A stretch of 64,000 bases of DNA from Pseudoalteromonas luteoviolacea (GCF_001750165.1 NZ_CP015411.1:4068501-4132500), one strand, 5' to 3'; positions 8,657 through 17,795 are shown, counted from the stretch's first letter. Numbers and translations: made by a program. Notes: generated by a model not told the origin, from the letters alone.

Positions 8657-9292
8657 ATGAATAAAGCAAAACGTTTAGAGATCTTAACTCGACTACGAGA
8701 AGACAATCCAAACCCTGAGTCCGACTTGGAGTACACCACCCCGTTTGAATTATTGGTTGCCGTCACCTTGTCAGCACAGGCGACAGATGTGGGCGTCAAT
8801 AAAGCAACCCGTAAGTTATTCCCCGTCGCTAACACGCCAGAAGCGATTGTTGAGCTCGGCGTTGAAGGGTTAAAGGAGTACATTAAAACCATTGGCTTAT
8901 ATAATTCAAAAGCCAACAATGTGTTTAAACTGTGCCAAATTTTAATCGAGAAACATGGCTCAGAAGTCCCCCAAGACCGTAAGGCATTAGAAGCCTTACC
9001 CGGTGTTGGTCGCAAAACCGCAAACGTTGTGCTTAATTGTGCGTTTGGCTGGCCGACCATTGCCGTCGATACACATATTTTTAGAGTTTCTAACCGGACT
9101 AAGTTTGCTATGGGTAAAGATGTCGTCGCGGTAGAAGAGAAACTAGAAAAAGTCGTACCAAAAGAGTTTAAAGTGGATGTGCACCATTGGCTTATTTTAC
9201 ATGGTCGTTATGTCTGTACTGCTCGAAAGCCAAAATGCGGCAGCTGTATTATTGAAGATTTGTGCGAATTTAAAGAAAAAACGGACGCATAA
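8657..9292 (+). CDS. nth: Endonuclease III (DNA glycosylase/AP lyase)
   Basis: This enzyme removes oxidised pyrimidines and nicks at abasic sites in base-excision repair. Its 211 aa equal the E. coli enzyme, and the alignment appears gap-free. The helix-hairpin-helix LPGVGRKTANVVL carries catalytic Lys120, Asp138 lies in AVDTHIF, and the 4Fe-4S cysteines sit in the C-X6-C-X2-C-X5-C pattern near residues 187-203. As in E. coli, nth follows the rsx operon on the same strand. Confidence 0.97.
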   Translation: MNKAKRLEILTRLREDNPNPESDLEYTTPFELLVAVTLSAQATDVGVNKATRKLFPVANTPEAIVELGVEGLKEYIKTIGLYNSKANNVFKLCQILIEKHGSEVPQDRKALEALPGVGRKTANVVLNCAFGWPTIAVDTHIFRVSNRTKFAMGKDVVAVEEKLEKVVPKEFKVDVHHWLILHGRYVCTARKPKCGSCIIEDLCEFKEKTDA

Positions 9293-9421
9293 ATTAGGCA
9301 ATATAAGGTTAAAACCTGCCACGGACAAACGATTATTTGGCTCTAATTTAGTTATTCAATAAAAGTAAGCTTCTGTTTTAGTTTCTTTTATATTTAAAAC
9401 GACCGTTTTTGCTGATGTAAA

Positions 9422-9447
9422 GCTGCTAGCAATTCATGCCTAGCAGC
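9422..9447. terminator. Hairpin between convergent nth and the 9470 gene
   Basis: GCTGCTAG (9422-9429) pairs with CTAGCAGC (9440-9447) in the gap between two converging genes. No T run flanks it. It may stop transcription from either side. Confidence 0.4.
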
Positions 9448-9469
9448 CTTCATCAAAATGACAGCTCAT

Positions 9470-9973
9470 TTATTTCAATCGTTTTTTCCGTCTCCATGGT
9501 TCAATCGGCTGACTAAAGTACTTCCACCAAACATACCGCCATGGGATCAAAACTATTAATACGACAATGCCTATTATCGATGCTTTTGCATTTACGATGT
9601 TCGGCACATCTTGGCCTGCCAAAAATGGAGGCAATGCAACGACTATCAGCCAAACCAGTTTCCAAACGATTTCATAGAGCATAATAGGTAAAAACGTTAA
9701 AGGACGAAAAACACCGCCTATTGCAAATAAAGCCAGTGCAAACAACATTGAATGCCCAAGGCCTCTCCAACGGCTCCACTCAGAAGCACCTTCTAGAATA
9801 TAACTTAATTGCTTAGAACCCAGAACAATCACCATTGCAGCAAATATGAGTCTTAGCCCCCATGTTTTCCATAGTGCGACTGCCGGAGCACCTTTTTGTA
9901 TTGAGTGGCATTGGTTGGCTGGCTTGTTTCGTACACAAACACTTTCGTTATCAACGACAGATTTATTTTTCAT
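9470..9973 (-). CDS. Small membrane protein of unknown function
   Basis: I do not recognise this protein beyond a loose DoxX-like look. The 167 aa chain has a polar N-terminus of about 40 residues with two cysteines, then four hydrophobic segments (about 38-58, 72-90, 95-120 and 130-150). It ends in a very basic tail (WRRKKRLK). I chose the ATG at 9973 because an AAGG ribosome site precedes it. An upstream in-frame ATG at 10000 would add nine residues. It is divergent from the AraC-type regulator at 10138, which may control it. Confidence 0.6.
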   Translation of the reverse strand: MKNKSVVDNESVCVRNKPANQCHSIQKGAPAVALWKTWGLRLIFAAMVIVLGSKQLSYILEGASEWSRWRGLGHSMLFALALFAIGGVFRPLTFLPIMLYEIVWKLVWLIVVALPPFLAGQDVPNIVNAKASIIGIVVLIVLIPWRYVWWKYFSQPIEPWRRKKRLK

Positions 9974-10137
9974 AACTATACCTTGTCTTCTAAATTTCAC
10001 GTCAATACTGCCAATATGAAGACTTCAAAGCGTATCGAATTTCAAAATCGATGCTAAGAAAAGCAAATAAATCAGAAGATTATCGAAAAAGAACAAGGTT
10101 AATGTAGAATCTTCATAAAAGTGGGAGGGAATCTAAA

Positions 10138-11184
10138 TTGGAACCACTAAAAATTGCGCAGTCATTTACCGTTTTGTTAAGTCTGGGATTAGCTTTCAAT
10201 CATTATCGTCTTCGACACAAACACATTTTACATTTAGCTTTTGCAGGGTTTTGTGCATCCTCATCAATGTATCTTGCCTATCAACTAACAAACACTTACT
10301 TTGCCCCCTATCATCATCTGTTAGGAATATTCGGTTTCGCTACTTGTAGCGGGTACTGGCTCTTTTCACGTGCATTTTTTCGAAAAACCAATCCCATTAA
10401 TCACCATCATCTCCTGTTTGCAGGTGTACTAGGAATATGCCTGATATTAAGGCACCTATTCCGATTTACAGAAAAAATGTGGCAGCTCCAAACTGATTGG
10501 CTATCGGCCTTGATAACCGTGTTATCCGAAACAATTGCAATATTATCATCAGGTATGCTCATTCTCGCATTTTGGGAAGGTTATCGGGTATTGCAAAGCG
10601 CAAACATGACCCAGCGCAAAATCACGATGGTCTACCTGTCTTCATTCTTGGTGAGTATCATTAGCGTGATGTTAATTGCTGTATCCCTACCAAAAGACTT
10701 AGCGACAGGCGAAGGAAGAGAGTGGTTAGTCGTGTTCGCATATACTTTAATCTTTATCAGTACACATTGGCTGATACGATTTCGACAGCAACAGCTTATG
10801 CAGCAAGACTTGAAAAATGAGGGCATTACCCAAAGTGAGCACCTACTTTCCAAAGAAATTCAACGCCTATTGGTGGAAGAAAAGCGCTTTTTGGATGTGA
10901 ATTTACGTGTGGCCGATATTGCTCGAGAACTGGACCTTCCCGAGTATCGTATCCGCACTATTATGCTCACTTGCTTTAATGCGAAGAACTTTAATCACTA
11001 TGTGAACCAGATACGTATCGAGTACGCCAAGACAATATTAAGTGCACCCGATAAACGCGACTGGCCGGTGCTTGTCGTTGGTATTGAAAGTGGCTTTGCA
11101 TCTGTAGCCCCCTTTAGCCGCGCATTTAAAGAGTTTACAGGTTGCACGCCAGGGCAATATCGCAAGCAAAAATTGGCAGTATAA
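10138..11184 (+). CDS. AraC-family transcriptional regulator with membrane-spanning N-terminus
   Basis: The protein has 348 aa. The first ~215 residues form about seven hydrophobic helices. The last ~110 residues are an AraC-type double helix-turn-helix, with the typical second motif in VGIESGFASVAPFSRAFKEFTGCTPGQYRKQ. The architecture suggests a membrane sensor-regulator that binds DNA directly without a separate kinase. The start is TTG, with a strong GGGAGGGA ribosome site just upstream. The divergent small membrane protein at 9470-9973 is the obvious candidate target. The ligand is unknown. Confidence 0.8.
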   Translation: MEPLKIAQSFTVLLSLGLAFNHYRLRHKHILHLAFAGFCASSSMYLAYQLTNTYFAPYHHLLGIFGFATCSGYWLFSRAFFRKTNPINHHHLLFAGVLGICLILRHLFRFTEKMWQLQTDWLSALITVLSETIAILSSGMLILAFWEGYRVLQSANMTQRKITMVYLSSFLVSIISVMLIAVSLPKDLATGEGREWLVVFAYTLIFISTHWLIRFRQQQLMQQDLKNEGITQSEHLLSKEIQRLLVEEKRFLDVNLRVADIARELDLPEYRIRTIMLTCFNAKNFNHYVNQIRIEYAKTILSAPDKRDWPVLVVGIESGFASVAPFSRAFKEFTGCTPGQYRKQKLAV

Positions 11185-11257
11185 GTACATTTAATCAGGG
11201 GCGGTTTACTTAATCATACTCTATAGCTTTTCCCATTTTCATTTAACGCTCTCGACC

Positions 11258-11285
11258 TGTGATGGGCCCATTCTCGCCCATCACA
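11258..11285. terminator. 10-bp hairpin between convergent genes
   Basis: TGTGATGGGC (11258-11267) pairs perfectly with GCCCATCACA (11276-11285) around an eight-base loop, between the ends of the AraC-type regulator and the 11306 gene. It is probably a shared bidirectional terminator, although T runs are absent. Confidence 0.5.
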
Positions 11286-11305
11286 CTTCCTATAAAATAG
11301 CGCTA

Positions 11306-11980
11306 TTAGTTTTTAATTTCTCGCTTAAACACAGGTAACTTCTTGAGTAGTAAGCTATCACCAACAATACCATTTAACCGCTTTGACCAACCAGTGAAAA
11401 GCACTCTAATTACCCAGTAAAACAGTATGCCTATCATTAGATAAATTAACGCATTGCTGTCAATAAAGTCTGGCCATCTATCTGATGTATTCGCTGAAAA
11501 TGACATCACAGCCCCCAGCATAGCAAAGCACGACCGCCAAGTGTGCCGAGCAATGCGGTGCTTACCAGACAGGCCTCCATTTAGGATCATCCGCAGATCC
11601 ATACCTGCAGCGAATAAGGCCACAGAGGCATGAATGGTGAAAATAGCTTTGAACGTCGGGTCTAAGTCCACTGCGGTATATATAAAATAGAATAAAGACA
11701 TGCTGACATAAAGTATTAAGCACATAGCCAATATTTCAAAAATACCGATTGTTTGCTCTTTTCTAAGTACAATCACCCATGCTGTGACACCATAATAAAA
11801 TGTCATCAGCGACATGGTTGCACCACCATTAAAAAAAGCAGCAGTCCCTGTCATTATTAGCATAGCAAGGAAAAATAGGTTGCCTGACCATCTGTGCCTG
11901 AGCTTTCCTTTTGCAAAACTCAAAGCGCCAATACCAAACAGCAGTAAAAATGAACCAGCTACAATATGCACTGTAAGCAT
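11306..11980 (-). CDS. Multi-pass membrane protein, DUF2306-like
   Basis: This 224 aa protein has seven or so hydrophobic segments. Conserved histidine/arginine positions occur in MLTVHIVAGS, LRHRWSGNLF and the IARHTWRSCFAMLGA loop, which resemble DUF2306-type membrane proteins of unknown function. I chose the ATG at 11980 because a textbook AAAGGAGG site lies four bases upstream. Earlier in-frame starts lack one. The AraC-type regulator at 12295-13044 lies upstream on the same strand and may regulate it. Confidence 0.65.
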   Translation of the reverse strand: MLTVHIVAGSFLLLFGIGALSFAKGKLRHRWSGNLFFLAMLIMTGTAAFFNGGATMSLMTFYYGVTAWVIVLRKEQTIGIFEILAMCLILYVSMSLFYFIYTAVDLDPTFKAIFTIHASVALFAAGMDLRMILNGGLSGKHRIARHTWRSCFAMLGAVMSFSANTSDRWPDFIDSNALIYLMIGILFYWVIRVLFTGWSKRLNGIVGDSLLLKKLPVFKREIKN

Positions 11981-12294
11981 TACGCCTCCTTTTGTATTCA
12001 TGTACATGCTTTCATAACTACTCAAGCTGACAATCATACACAGCCAGAGCAGTTAAATTTCATACTTCACAGTGTTGGATAAATTGGCATAAGCGCAATG
12101 TGATGGATACCTTTGAAATGTTACAAAAAATGACCACTCATCATTATTCTTGATTATATCTATATTTTTTAACTGTTTAATAACGGGGCTTAGTTTTCGA
12201 TGAATTTTACTGTGATATGAGAGGTCAATTTGCACCTGCGCGATGCAATTGAAGGGGCAAGACATGTATTATATGGCTTAACTTATTATTCCTG
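11981..12294. other. Gene-poor gap between the DUF2306-like gene and the AraC-type gene
   Basis: These 314 bases hold a 70-codon open frame on the minus strand (12053-12265). It has no ribosome site, no hydrophobic or domain pattern and unusual composition, so I do not call it. Nothing else convincing is visible. Confidence 0.5.
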
Positions 12295-13044
12295 TTACTT
12301 AAATAAACTGATGGCTTGTCTAATTGTCATGCCAAATGTATTTTTAAAGGTACGACTTAAATGGGCGCTGTCAGAAAACCCTGCACTAAAGGCAGCTTCA
12401 GTTGCACTCGCCCCTTTTTGCATTGTTAGTAAGGCACATAACATTCTTCTCCATAATAAATAAGGCCGCCAAGAAATTCCCACTTGCCCAGAGAAAAGGT
12501 GTAAAAACCGACTTTCTGATAAATGATATTTTTGCGCAACCTCTTTTGCACGCCATTGCAGCGGCTTTATGCACTCTCCACTAAAACACGAGTTCAGCTC
12601 AGCCAACAAGCAATTTATCCGAGGGTCTGTAATAGTATTTAGCTGGCTATCTAACATCCCTCCCCTTGGTATTAACTCAGCGAGAGCTTTGAAAAAAATA
12701 GTGCTCGCGTCACTGTGAAACAAGGGTGGCTTTAGATTAGCTTCGGCACTAAGTAATTTCAGAGACTGACCACTTAATTGCTCCTTTAAGCACTCCCCTA
12801 ATACGCTATGCGGCTCAACTAATAACACCCACCCGCTTTGCATTTTCAAGCAATGTGGCGTATTTGAATCAATGATCACTACCTTATGAAATGCCTTACC
12901 TGCTAGAGTACAAGTGCTGTCTCTATCTGGCCAAACAACTTGCATGGCGATATGCTGATGTTCATCCGCATCGATGCTAGCGCCATGAAGTAATATATAT
13001 CCAGTCTTTATCCAGACGTTTTGTTGCAAAACTTTTTCACTCAC
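12295..13044 (-). CDS. AraC-family transcriptional regulator (soluble)
   Basis: This 249 aa regulator has an N-terminal cupin-like sensor half. It starts with a histidine-containing stretch (LLHGASIDADEHQHIAMQVVWP) typical of the AraC arm/barrel. The C-terminal half, from about residue 150, carries two helix-turn-helix motifs; the second is ATEAAFSAGFSDSAHLSRTFKNTFGM. Its ligand and targets are unknown. The nearest same-strand downstream gene is the DUF2306-like membrane protein. Confidence 0.8.
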   Translation of the reverse strand: MSEKVLQQNVWIKTGYILLHGASIDADEHQHIAMQVVWPDRDSTCTLAGKAFHKVVIIDSNTPHCLKMQSGWVLLVEPHSVLGECLKEQLSGQSLKLLSAEANLKPPLFHSDASTIFFKALAELIPRGGMLDSQLNTITDPRINCLLAELNSCFSGECIKPLQWRAKEVAQKYHLSESRFLHLFSGQVGISWRPYLLWRRMLCALLTMQKGASATEAAFSAGFSDSAHLSRTFKNTFGMTIRQAISLFK

Positions 13045-13093
13045 TTTGTCGCTGGTTTATGTGCTTTTAGGACTAACTCTAATCAAATTTTCT

Positions 13094-13432
13094 TTATTCA
13101 TTAAAGAAAACTTTAAGCTCATCCGGTATGGGCATAGACTTAATTGAACTAACATTGGCACCTCCCGTATTGCCTTTAGGCACCCAAATGCGTGAGAAAA
13201 TAATTGCAGCAAACACTCTTAATATTTGCCCCAATACTTCTTTTTTATCCGCCAGTTTAAGTCCTACTTTTAGCATCCACCAATGGCTTTTGGTGTGCCT
13301 GCACACAGACTTCTGCCCAAGAATATGCGCTCTTTCAAGAGATTCGAAACAAGTAATAAAATCGCCTTGCTGATACAAAGTTTGTGCGGTCAGCATTTCC
13401 CGTTCATAAGCCAGTTTTAGTGCTTTATTCAT
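13094..13432 (-). CDS. DUF3703 family protein
   Basis: This 112 aa protein of unknown function matches what I recall of DUF3703, including the LERAHILGQ and HWWMLKVGLKLADKKEVLGQ segments. The histidine/tryptophan cluster is the family's conserved core. I chose the ATG at 13432, which has an AGAGG ribosome site. The in-frame upstream ATG at 13456 adds eight residues without such a site. Confidence 0.7.
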   Translation of the reverse strand: MNKALKLAYEREMLTAQTLYQQGDFITCFESLERAHILGQKSVCRHTKSHWWMLKVGLKLADKKEVLGQILRVFAAIIFSRIWVPKGNTGGANVSSIKSMPIPDELKVFFNE

Positions 13433-13562
13433 AATATACCTCTGTAAGCTAAACAAATATATCCGCTGAATAACGGCTAATGGAAATCTTAAGAGAATGA
13501 GTGGTGAATTAATTGAATAAACTGGCTATTTTATGTCGCTGGCTTTTTAGGTAGCCCACATG

Positions 13563-13584
13563 GTGGCGTGTAAATACACGCCAC
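13563..13584 (-). terminator. Hairpin downstream of the chemoreceptor gene
   Basis: GTGGCGTG (13563-13570) pairs with CACGCCAC (13577-13584) around an AT loop, just beyond the chemoreceptor stop codon at 13596. A clear T run is lacking. Confidence 0.5.
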
Positions 13585-13595
13585 ATAAGTCATTA

Positions 13596-15176
13596 TTAAT
13601 TTTGAAATTTAGCAATAAACTGATCCACCAATGATTTTTGATCAGATAGCGCTTTTTGAGTGTTTGCCATGGTTTCAAGCGATCTATCCGAGCTTTGCAG
13701 TGAGTCAGTCGCCAGCTGAGAAATCGTCACCGCATTATTATTAAGCTCGTTACTGACTCCCGACATCTCTTCCGTTGAAGTTGCAATTTGATAATTCAGA
13801 CTAGAAATATCATTCACGATCGAGTTGATACTATCCAAAGAAGCTTTCGTACCCTCCGCTTTTTCAACACACTGCCCTGACTTTTCAACCCCATTTTGTA
13901 TCGCCTGTACGGCGCGTTCTGCACGCTGTCGTAGGTTGGCGACGATATCATCAATTTCTTTTGTTGAGTCCTGCGTACGCTGCGCTAGAGCTCTAACTTC
14001 ATCAGCCACAACCGCAAAACCTCTGCCCTGCTCTCCAGCACGCGCAGCTTCGATTGCCGCATTTAATGCAAGCAAATTGGTTTGTTCAGAGATCCCACGG
14101 ATCACATCCACAACGCCACCTATATTCACCGTTTGCGCATTGAGATCTTCAATATCGGATTGGGTTTGAGTCAATTCTTCTGACAAGGTGTAATTATTTT
14201 CCATATTCTCATTGACCGCTAAGCTGCCCTCTTTGACAGATTTTAATGCGGCTTCTGACTGCGATGCAGCGTTATTGGTATTTGATGCAATCTCTTGTAT
14301 CGTCGCCGTCATTTGGTTAATTGCGGTAGCAAGCGATCCTGTCTGCGCTTGCTGATTATTTAGCAGTTGAGCACTTTTATCACACTCATCAACGGTTTCT
14401 TTAGCATGGCCTCGAACCGTATCACTGGCATCTTTCACTCGGCCAAGTACTGCACGTAATTCTGATTCTCTGGCTAATAACGCCAGCTCAATCGCGGCAA
14501 TGTCGTTAACTTTATTAATATAAATCTTTTGCATTAGTGGATTATCGTAGACTTTTCGTGCCTTTTGACTTAACTCCCTGACAGGGGATAAACGCTGGTA
14601 AGTTAAAATTAAAGCAACAACAACTAAAACAGTTTCTAAAATATAGGACCAAGGGGACGGCAGCGACGCAAATATCATACTTAATATATAAAACGCGCCA
14701 ATGATCAACATCATCTGAGCAGACAACGACATTGAAGCTCTGGTAAAGCTATCTACTGATGCGCCATCATGGAGTTTCTGATAAATTTTTTCTGCCCTGT
14801 TAACTACCGAACGATCTGGCTTTGTTCTGACCGATTGGTATTCAACGGTTTGGCCACTGTTATTTGTAATGGGTGTTACGTAGGCATTAACCCAATAGTG
14901 ATCACCATTTTTACAACGATTTTTTACCATGCCCATCCAAGGCTTACCAGATTCAATATAATTCCACATATTTTGAAACGCCGGTTTTGGCATACTGGGA
15001 TGACGCACAATATTGTGTGGCTTACCTTCTAGCTCGTGTAATTCAAAACCTGCTACTTCACAAAACTGACGATTAGCATACTTGATCTGCCCTTTAGTAT
15101 TAGTTGTAGATAATAAATTATAAGAACTGGGATAGTCGTATTCGCGGTTGGTTACCGTTGTTCTTCCTTTAGCCAT
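13596..15176 (-). CDS. Methyl-accepting chemotaxis protein with Aer-like PAS domain
   Basis: This 526 aa chemoreceptor begins with a cytoplasmic PAS domain (about 10-120) closely resembling the FAD-binding redox sensor of Aer (SSYNLLSTTNTKGQIKYANR; NRCKNGDHYWVNAYVTPI). A pair of hydrophobic segments (about 155-200) anchors it in the membrane without a periplasmic ligand domain. The long signalling domain contains the highly conserved hairpin tip GEQGRGFAVVADEVRALAQRT. The output would be the CheA/CheW chemotaxis pathway, and the likely input is redox or oxygen. It stands alone, with no che genes nearby. Confidence 0.92.
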   Translation of the reverse strand: MAKGRTTVTNREYDYPSSYNLLSTTNTKGQIKYANRQFCEVAGFELHELEGKPHNIVRHPSMPKPAFQNMWNYIESGKPWMGMVKNRCKNGDHYWVNAYVTPITNNSGQTVEYQSVRTKPDRSVVNRAEKIYQKLHDGASVDSFTRASMSLSAQMMLIIGAFYILSMIFASLPSPWSYILETVLVVVALILTYQRLSPVRELSQKARKVYDNPLMQKIYINKVNDIAAIELALLARESELRAVLGRVKDASDTVRGHAKETVDECDKSAQLLNNQQAQTGSLATAINQMTATIQEIASNTNNAASQSEAALKSVKEGSLAVNENMENNYTLSEELTQTQSDIEDLNAQTVNIGGVVDVIRGISEQTNLLALNAAIEAARAGEQGRGFAVVADEVRALAQRTQDSTKEIDDIVANLRQRAERAVQAIQNGVEKSGQCVEKAEGTKASLDSINSIVNDISSLNYQIATSTEEMSGVSNELNNNAVTISQLATDSLQSSDRSLETMANTQKALSDQKSLVDQFIAKFQN

Positions 15177-15454
15177 AGCAACTCACTCTAAATTAAAAGG
15201 CAATAGTAAGTGATTACGCCAATGCGAGCATGACAAAAATGACTAAAAATTGTTCTAAACCAAGCTTATGCAGATAAATGGAAGTGTAAATTTATCCAAT
15301 ATCTAAGCCTTAATTCATCACGAGATAGACAGGAAAATACAGAATACCAATCAAAGTCATTAAGCACGAGAGTCAATTGCGCACTGCAATAATAAATTTA
15401 AACTTAGCAAAGGGAATTAATTTAGCAAGAATGGCTGAAGGATAACAAAGAAGG

Positions 15455-15530
15455 TGGCGTCCCCTAGGGGATTCGAACCCCTGTTACCGCCGTGAAAGGG
15501 CGGTGTCCTAGGCCTCTAGACGAAGGGGAC
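15455..15530 (-). tRNA. tRNA-Glu(UUC), copy 1
   Basis: This 76-nt cloverleaf with anticodon TTC and encoded CCA is the last gene of the leftward array. Unlike the other copies, it lacks the palindromic trailer after CCA. Confidence 0.97.
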
Positions 15531-15601
15531 ACAGTATGTGTCACTAGGACTGGTTATTTAGACTCTTACCATGCGAGCATTTGATACTTACTTAAAGTAA
15601 G

Positions 15602-15677
15602 TGGCGTCCCCTAGGGGATTCGAACCCCTGTTACCGCCGTGAAAGGGCGGTGTCCTAGGCCTCTAGACGAAGGGGAC
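15602..15677 (-). tRNA. tRNA-Glu(UUC), copy 2
   Basis: The sequence is identical to copy 1. A CTTACTT/AAGTAAG palindrome follows CCA directly. Confidence 0.97.
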
Positions 15678-15831
15678 AAAAAATCTGCTCATTGAAGCAA
15701 CGCTTCAATAATTTTTTGTTAGCGTGAAGGTCGAATAGACCGAACTTCATTATAACAAAACAGTTTTGTGTCACTAGGACTGGTTATTTAGGCTCTTACC
15801 ATGCGAGCTTTTGTTACTTACCTAAAGTAAG

Positions 15832-15907
15832 TGGCGTCCCCTAGGGGATTCGAACCCCTGTTACCGCCGTGAAAGGGCGGTGTCCTAGGCCTCTAGACGA
15901 AGGGGAC
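15832..15907 (-). tRNA. tRNA-Glu(UUC), copy 3
   Basis: Identical cloverleaf with encoded CCA. A 154-base spacer separates it from copy 2. Confidence 0.97.
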
Positions 15908-15978
15908 ACAATATGTGTCACTAGGACTGGTTATTTAAACTCTCACCATACGAGCTTTTGTTACTTACCTAAAGTAAG

Positions 15979-16054
15979 TGGCGTCCCCTAGGGGATTCGA
16001 ACCCCTGTTACCGCCGTGAAAGGGCGGTGTCCTAGGCCTCTAGACGAAGGGGAC
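15979..16054 (-). tRNA. tRNA-Glu(UUC), copy 4
   Basis: Identical cloverleaf with encoded CCA. A 71-base spacer separates it from copy 3. Confidence 0.97.
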
Positions 16055-16125
16055 ACAATATGTGTCACTAGGACTGGTTATTTAAACTCTCACCATACGA
16101 GCTTTTGTTACTTACCTAAAGTAAG

Positions 16126-16201
16126 TGGCGTCCCCTAGGGGATTCGAACCCCTGTTACCGCCGTGAAAGGGCGGTGTCCTAGGCCTCTAGACGAAGGGGA
16201 C
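16126..16201 (-). tRNA. tRNA-Glu(UUC), copy 5
   Basis: Identical cloverleaf with encoded CCA. A 71-base spacer separates it from copy 4. Confidence 0.97.
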
Positions 16202-16355
16202 AAAAAATCTGCTCATTGAAGCAACGCTTCAATAATTTTTTGTTAGCGTGAAGGTCGAATAGACAGAACTTCATTATAACAAAACAGTTTTGTGTCACTA
16301 GGACTGGTTATTTAGACTCTTACCATACGAGCTTTTGATACTTACTTAAAGTAAG

Positions 16356-16431
16356 TGGCGTCCCCTAGGGGATTCGAACCCCTGTTACCGCCGTGAAAGG
16401 GCGGTGTCCTAGGCCTCTAGACGAAGGGGAC
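16356..16431 (-). tRNA. tRNA-Glu(UUC), copy 6
   Basis: Identical cloverleaf with encoded CCA. A 154-base spacer separates it from copy 5. Confidence 0.97.
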
Positions 16432-16584
16432 AAAAAATCTGCTCATTGAATCAACGCTTCAATAATTTTTTGTTAGCGTGAAGGTCGAATAGACCGAACT
16501 TCATTATAACAAAACAGTTTGTGTCACTAGGACTGGTTATTTAGACTCTCACCATACGAGCTTTTGTTACTTACCTAAAGTAAG

Positions 16585-16660
16585 TGGCGTCCCCTAGGGG
16601 ATTCGAACCCCTGTTACCGCCGTGAAAGGGCGGTGTCCTAGGCCTCTAGACGAAGGGGAC
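16585..16660 (-). tRNA. tRNA-Glu(UUC), copy 7
   Basis: Identical cloverleaf with encoded CCA. A 153-base spacer separates it from copy 6. Confidence 0.97.
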
Positions 16661-16731
16661 ACATTATGTGTCACTAGGACTGGTTATTTAGACTCTTACC
16701 ATACGAGCTTTTGATACTTACTTAAAGTAAG

Positions 16732-16807
16732 TGGCGTCCCCTAGGGGATTCGAACCCCTGTTACCGCCGTGAAAGGGCGGTGTCCTAGGCCTCTAGACGA
16801 AGGGGAC
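16732..16807 (-). tRNA. tRNA-Glu(UUC), copy 8
   Basis: Identical cloverleaf with encoded CCA. It is the first Glu gene after tRNA-Ala in transcription order. Confidence 0.97.
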
Positions 16808-16878
16808 ACAATATTAATTTTAAACATTCGAAGTTTAAAACTAATTAATGTCACTAGGACTTTTTTCAACGATGTGCT

Positions 16879-16954
16879 TGGTGGAGCTAGACGGGATCGA
16901 ACCGTCGACCTCCTCGCTGCCAGCGAGGCGCTCTCCCAGCTGAGCTATAGCCCC
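16879..16954 (-). tRNA. tRNA-Ala(GGC)
   Basis: A 76-nt cloverleaf with anticodon GGC and encoded CCA. The G3-U70 wobble pair that marks alanine tRNAs is present in the acceptor stem. It is the first gene of the leftward Ala-Glu array. Confidence 0.96.
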
Positions 16955-17001
16955 TTTGCATACAGTAAATTTGTTACTGTGCATCGCTGAGTGCGGGGCG
17001 C

Positions 17002-17030
17002 ATTCTATGCAGGCAGGAAAATAAAGTCAA
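17002..17030 (-). promoter_or_regulatory. Promoter of the tRNA-Ala/tRNA-Glu array
   Basis: On the minus strand a perfect TTGACT -35 box (17025-17030) is followed after 17 bases by a TAGAAT -10 box (17002-17007). A GC-rich discriminator (GCGCCCCGC) follows, as expected for stringently controlled stable-RNA promoters. It sits about 48 bases before tRNA-Ala. Confidence 0.85.
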
Positions 17031-17434
17031 CAATTTTTAGTTAAGTTTTTTCTAATTGCCTTAAAAAGCGCCCAAGAGGACACAATATAAACAAAACCCA
17101 CTTTAAATTCAAACAAACCTTTTGTTTTGGTTTGATTTTTGTACTGATCTAGCCCTCCCTGCCCCACTCTAATTGATGACTATGACAGGTTTTAACTTTT
17201 TCACTCTTTTACTGCTTAGTATATTGTCAAAAAAGCAATACTCATGACTTAATCTCTTGCATGGCATATCAAAAGCAAAGCACTTAAGAGAAATAGAGCA
17301 TCGTAAAGATACAAAATCACAACTTTGAAGATTTTTAACTACTGTTATTTAAACTCCTTATAATGAAGAGCTATTGTATTTAGATTAATTTGCCTATAAA
17401 TACAGCAAGCAAACGAAATTTTCATTTTTAAGTA

Positions 17435-17462
17435 TTGACTCCTTTGCTTGGCTCCCTATAAT
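17435..17462 (+). promoter_or_regulatory. Promoter of the tRNA-Val array
   Basis: A TTGACT -35 box (17435-17440) and a perfect TATAAT -10 box (17457-17462) are separated by 16 bases. A GC-rich discriminator (AGCGCCCC) follows. The first tRNA-Val begins 54 bases after the -10 box. Confidence 0.88.
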
Positions 17463-17516
17463 AGCGCCCCACAGCAACGCGGTGTTATACACAATGTTTG
17501 TTGTAAATTTAGATAT

Positions 17517-17592
17517 GGGTTGTTAGCTCAGTTGGGAGAGCATCGCCCTTACAAGGCGAGGGTCACTGGTTCAAGTCCAGTACAACCCACCA
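17517..17592 (+). tRNA. tRNA-Val(UAC), copy 1
   Basis: A 76-nt cloverleaf with anticodon TAC and encoded CCA. The acceptor stem is GGGTTGT/ACAACCC. Confidence 0.97.
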
Positions 17593-17612
17593 TATCTAAG
17601 TATATCTATATT

Positions 17613-17688
17613 GGGTTGTTAGCTCAGTTGGGAGAGCATCGCCCTTACAAGGCGAGGGTCACTGGTTCAAGTCCAGTACAACCCACCA
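17613..17688 (+). tRNA. tRNA-Val(UAC), copy 2
   Basis: Identical to copy 1. It is the first member of the duplicated three-gene block. Confidence 0.97.
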
Positions 17689-17704
17689 ATATAGACTGTA
17701 ATTT

Positions 17705-17780
17705 GGGTGATTAGCTCAGTTGGGAGAGCATCGCCCTTACAAGGCGAGGGTCACTGGTTCAAGTCCAGTATCACCCACCA
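17705..17780 (+). tRNA. tRNA-Val(UAC), copy 3 (variant acceptor)
   Basis: Same body as copy 1, but the acceptor stem is GGGTGAT/ATCACCC, a set of compensatory changes that keep pairing intact. Confidence 0.97.
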
Positions 17781-17795
17781 AATTACACATATCCC

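Larger units (their letters stand above)
16955..17516. other. Intergenic region between divergent tRNA arrays
   Basis: This 562-base gap contains the two stable-RNA promoters described separately. The middle (about 17035-17430) is AT-rich, and I see no gene or other signal in it. Confidence 0.6.

Noticed and set aside
12053..12265. 70-codon minus-strand open frame
   Set aside because: It has no ribosome site, no recognisable domain and lies in a gap, so a chance frame is more likely.
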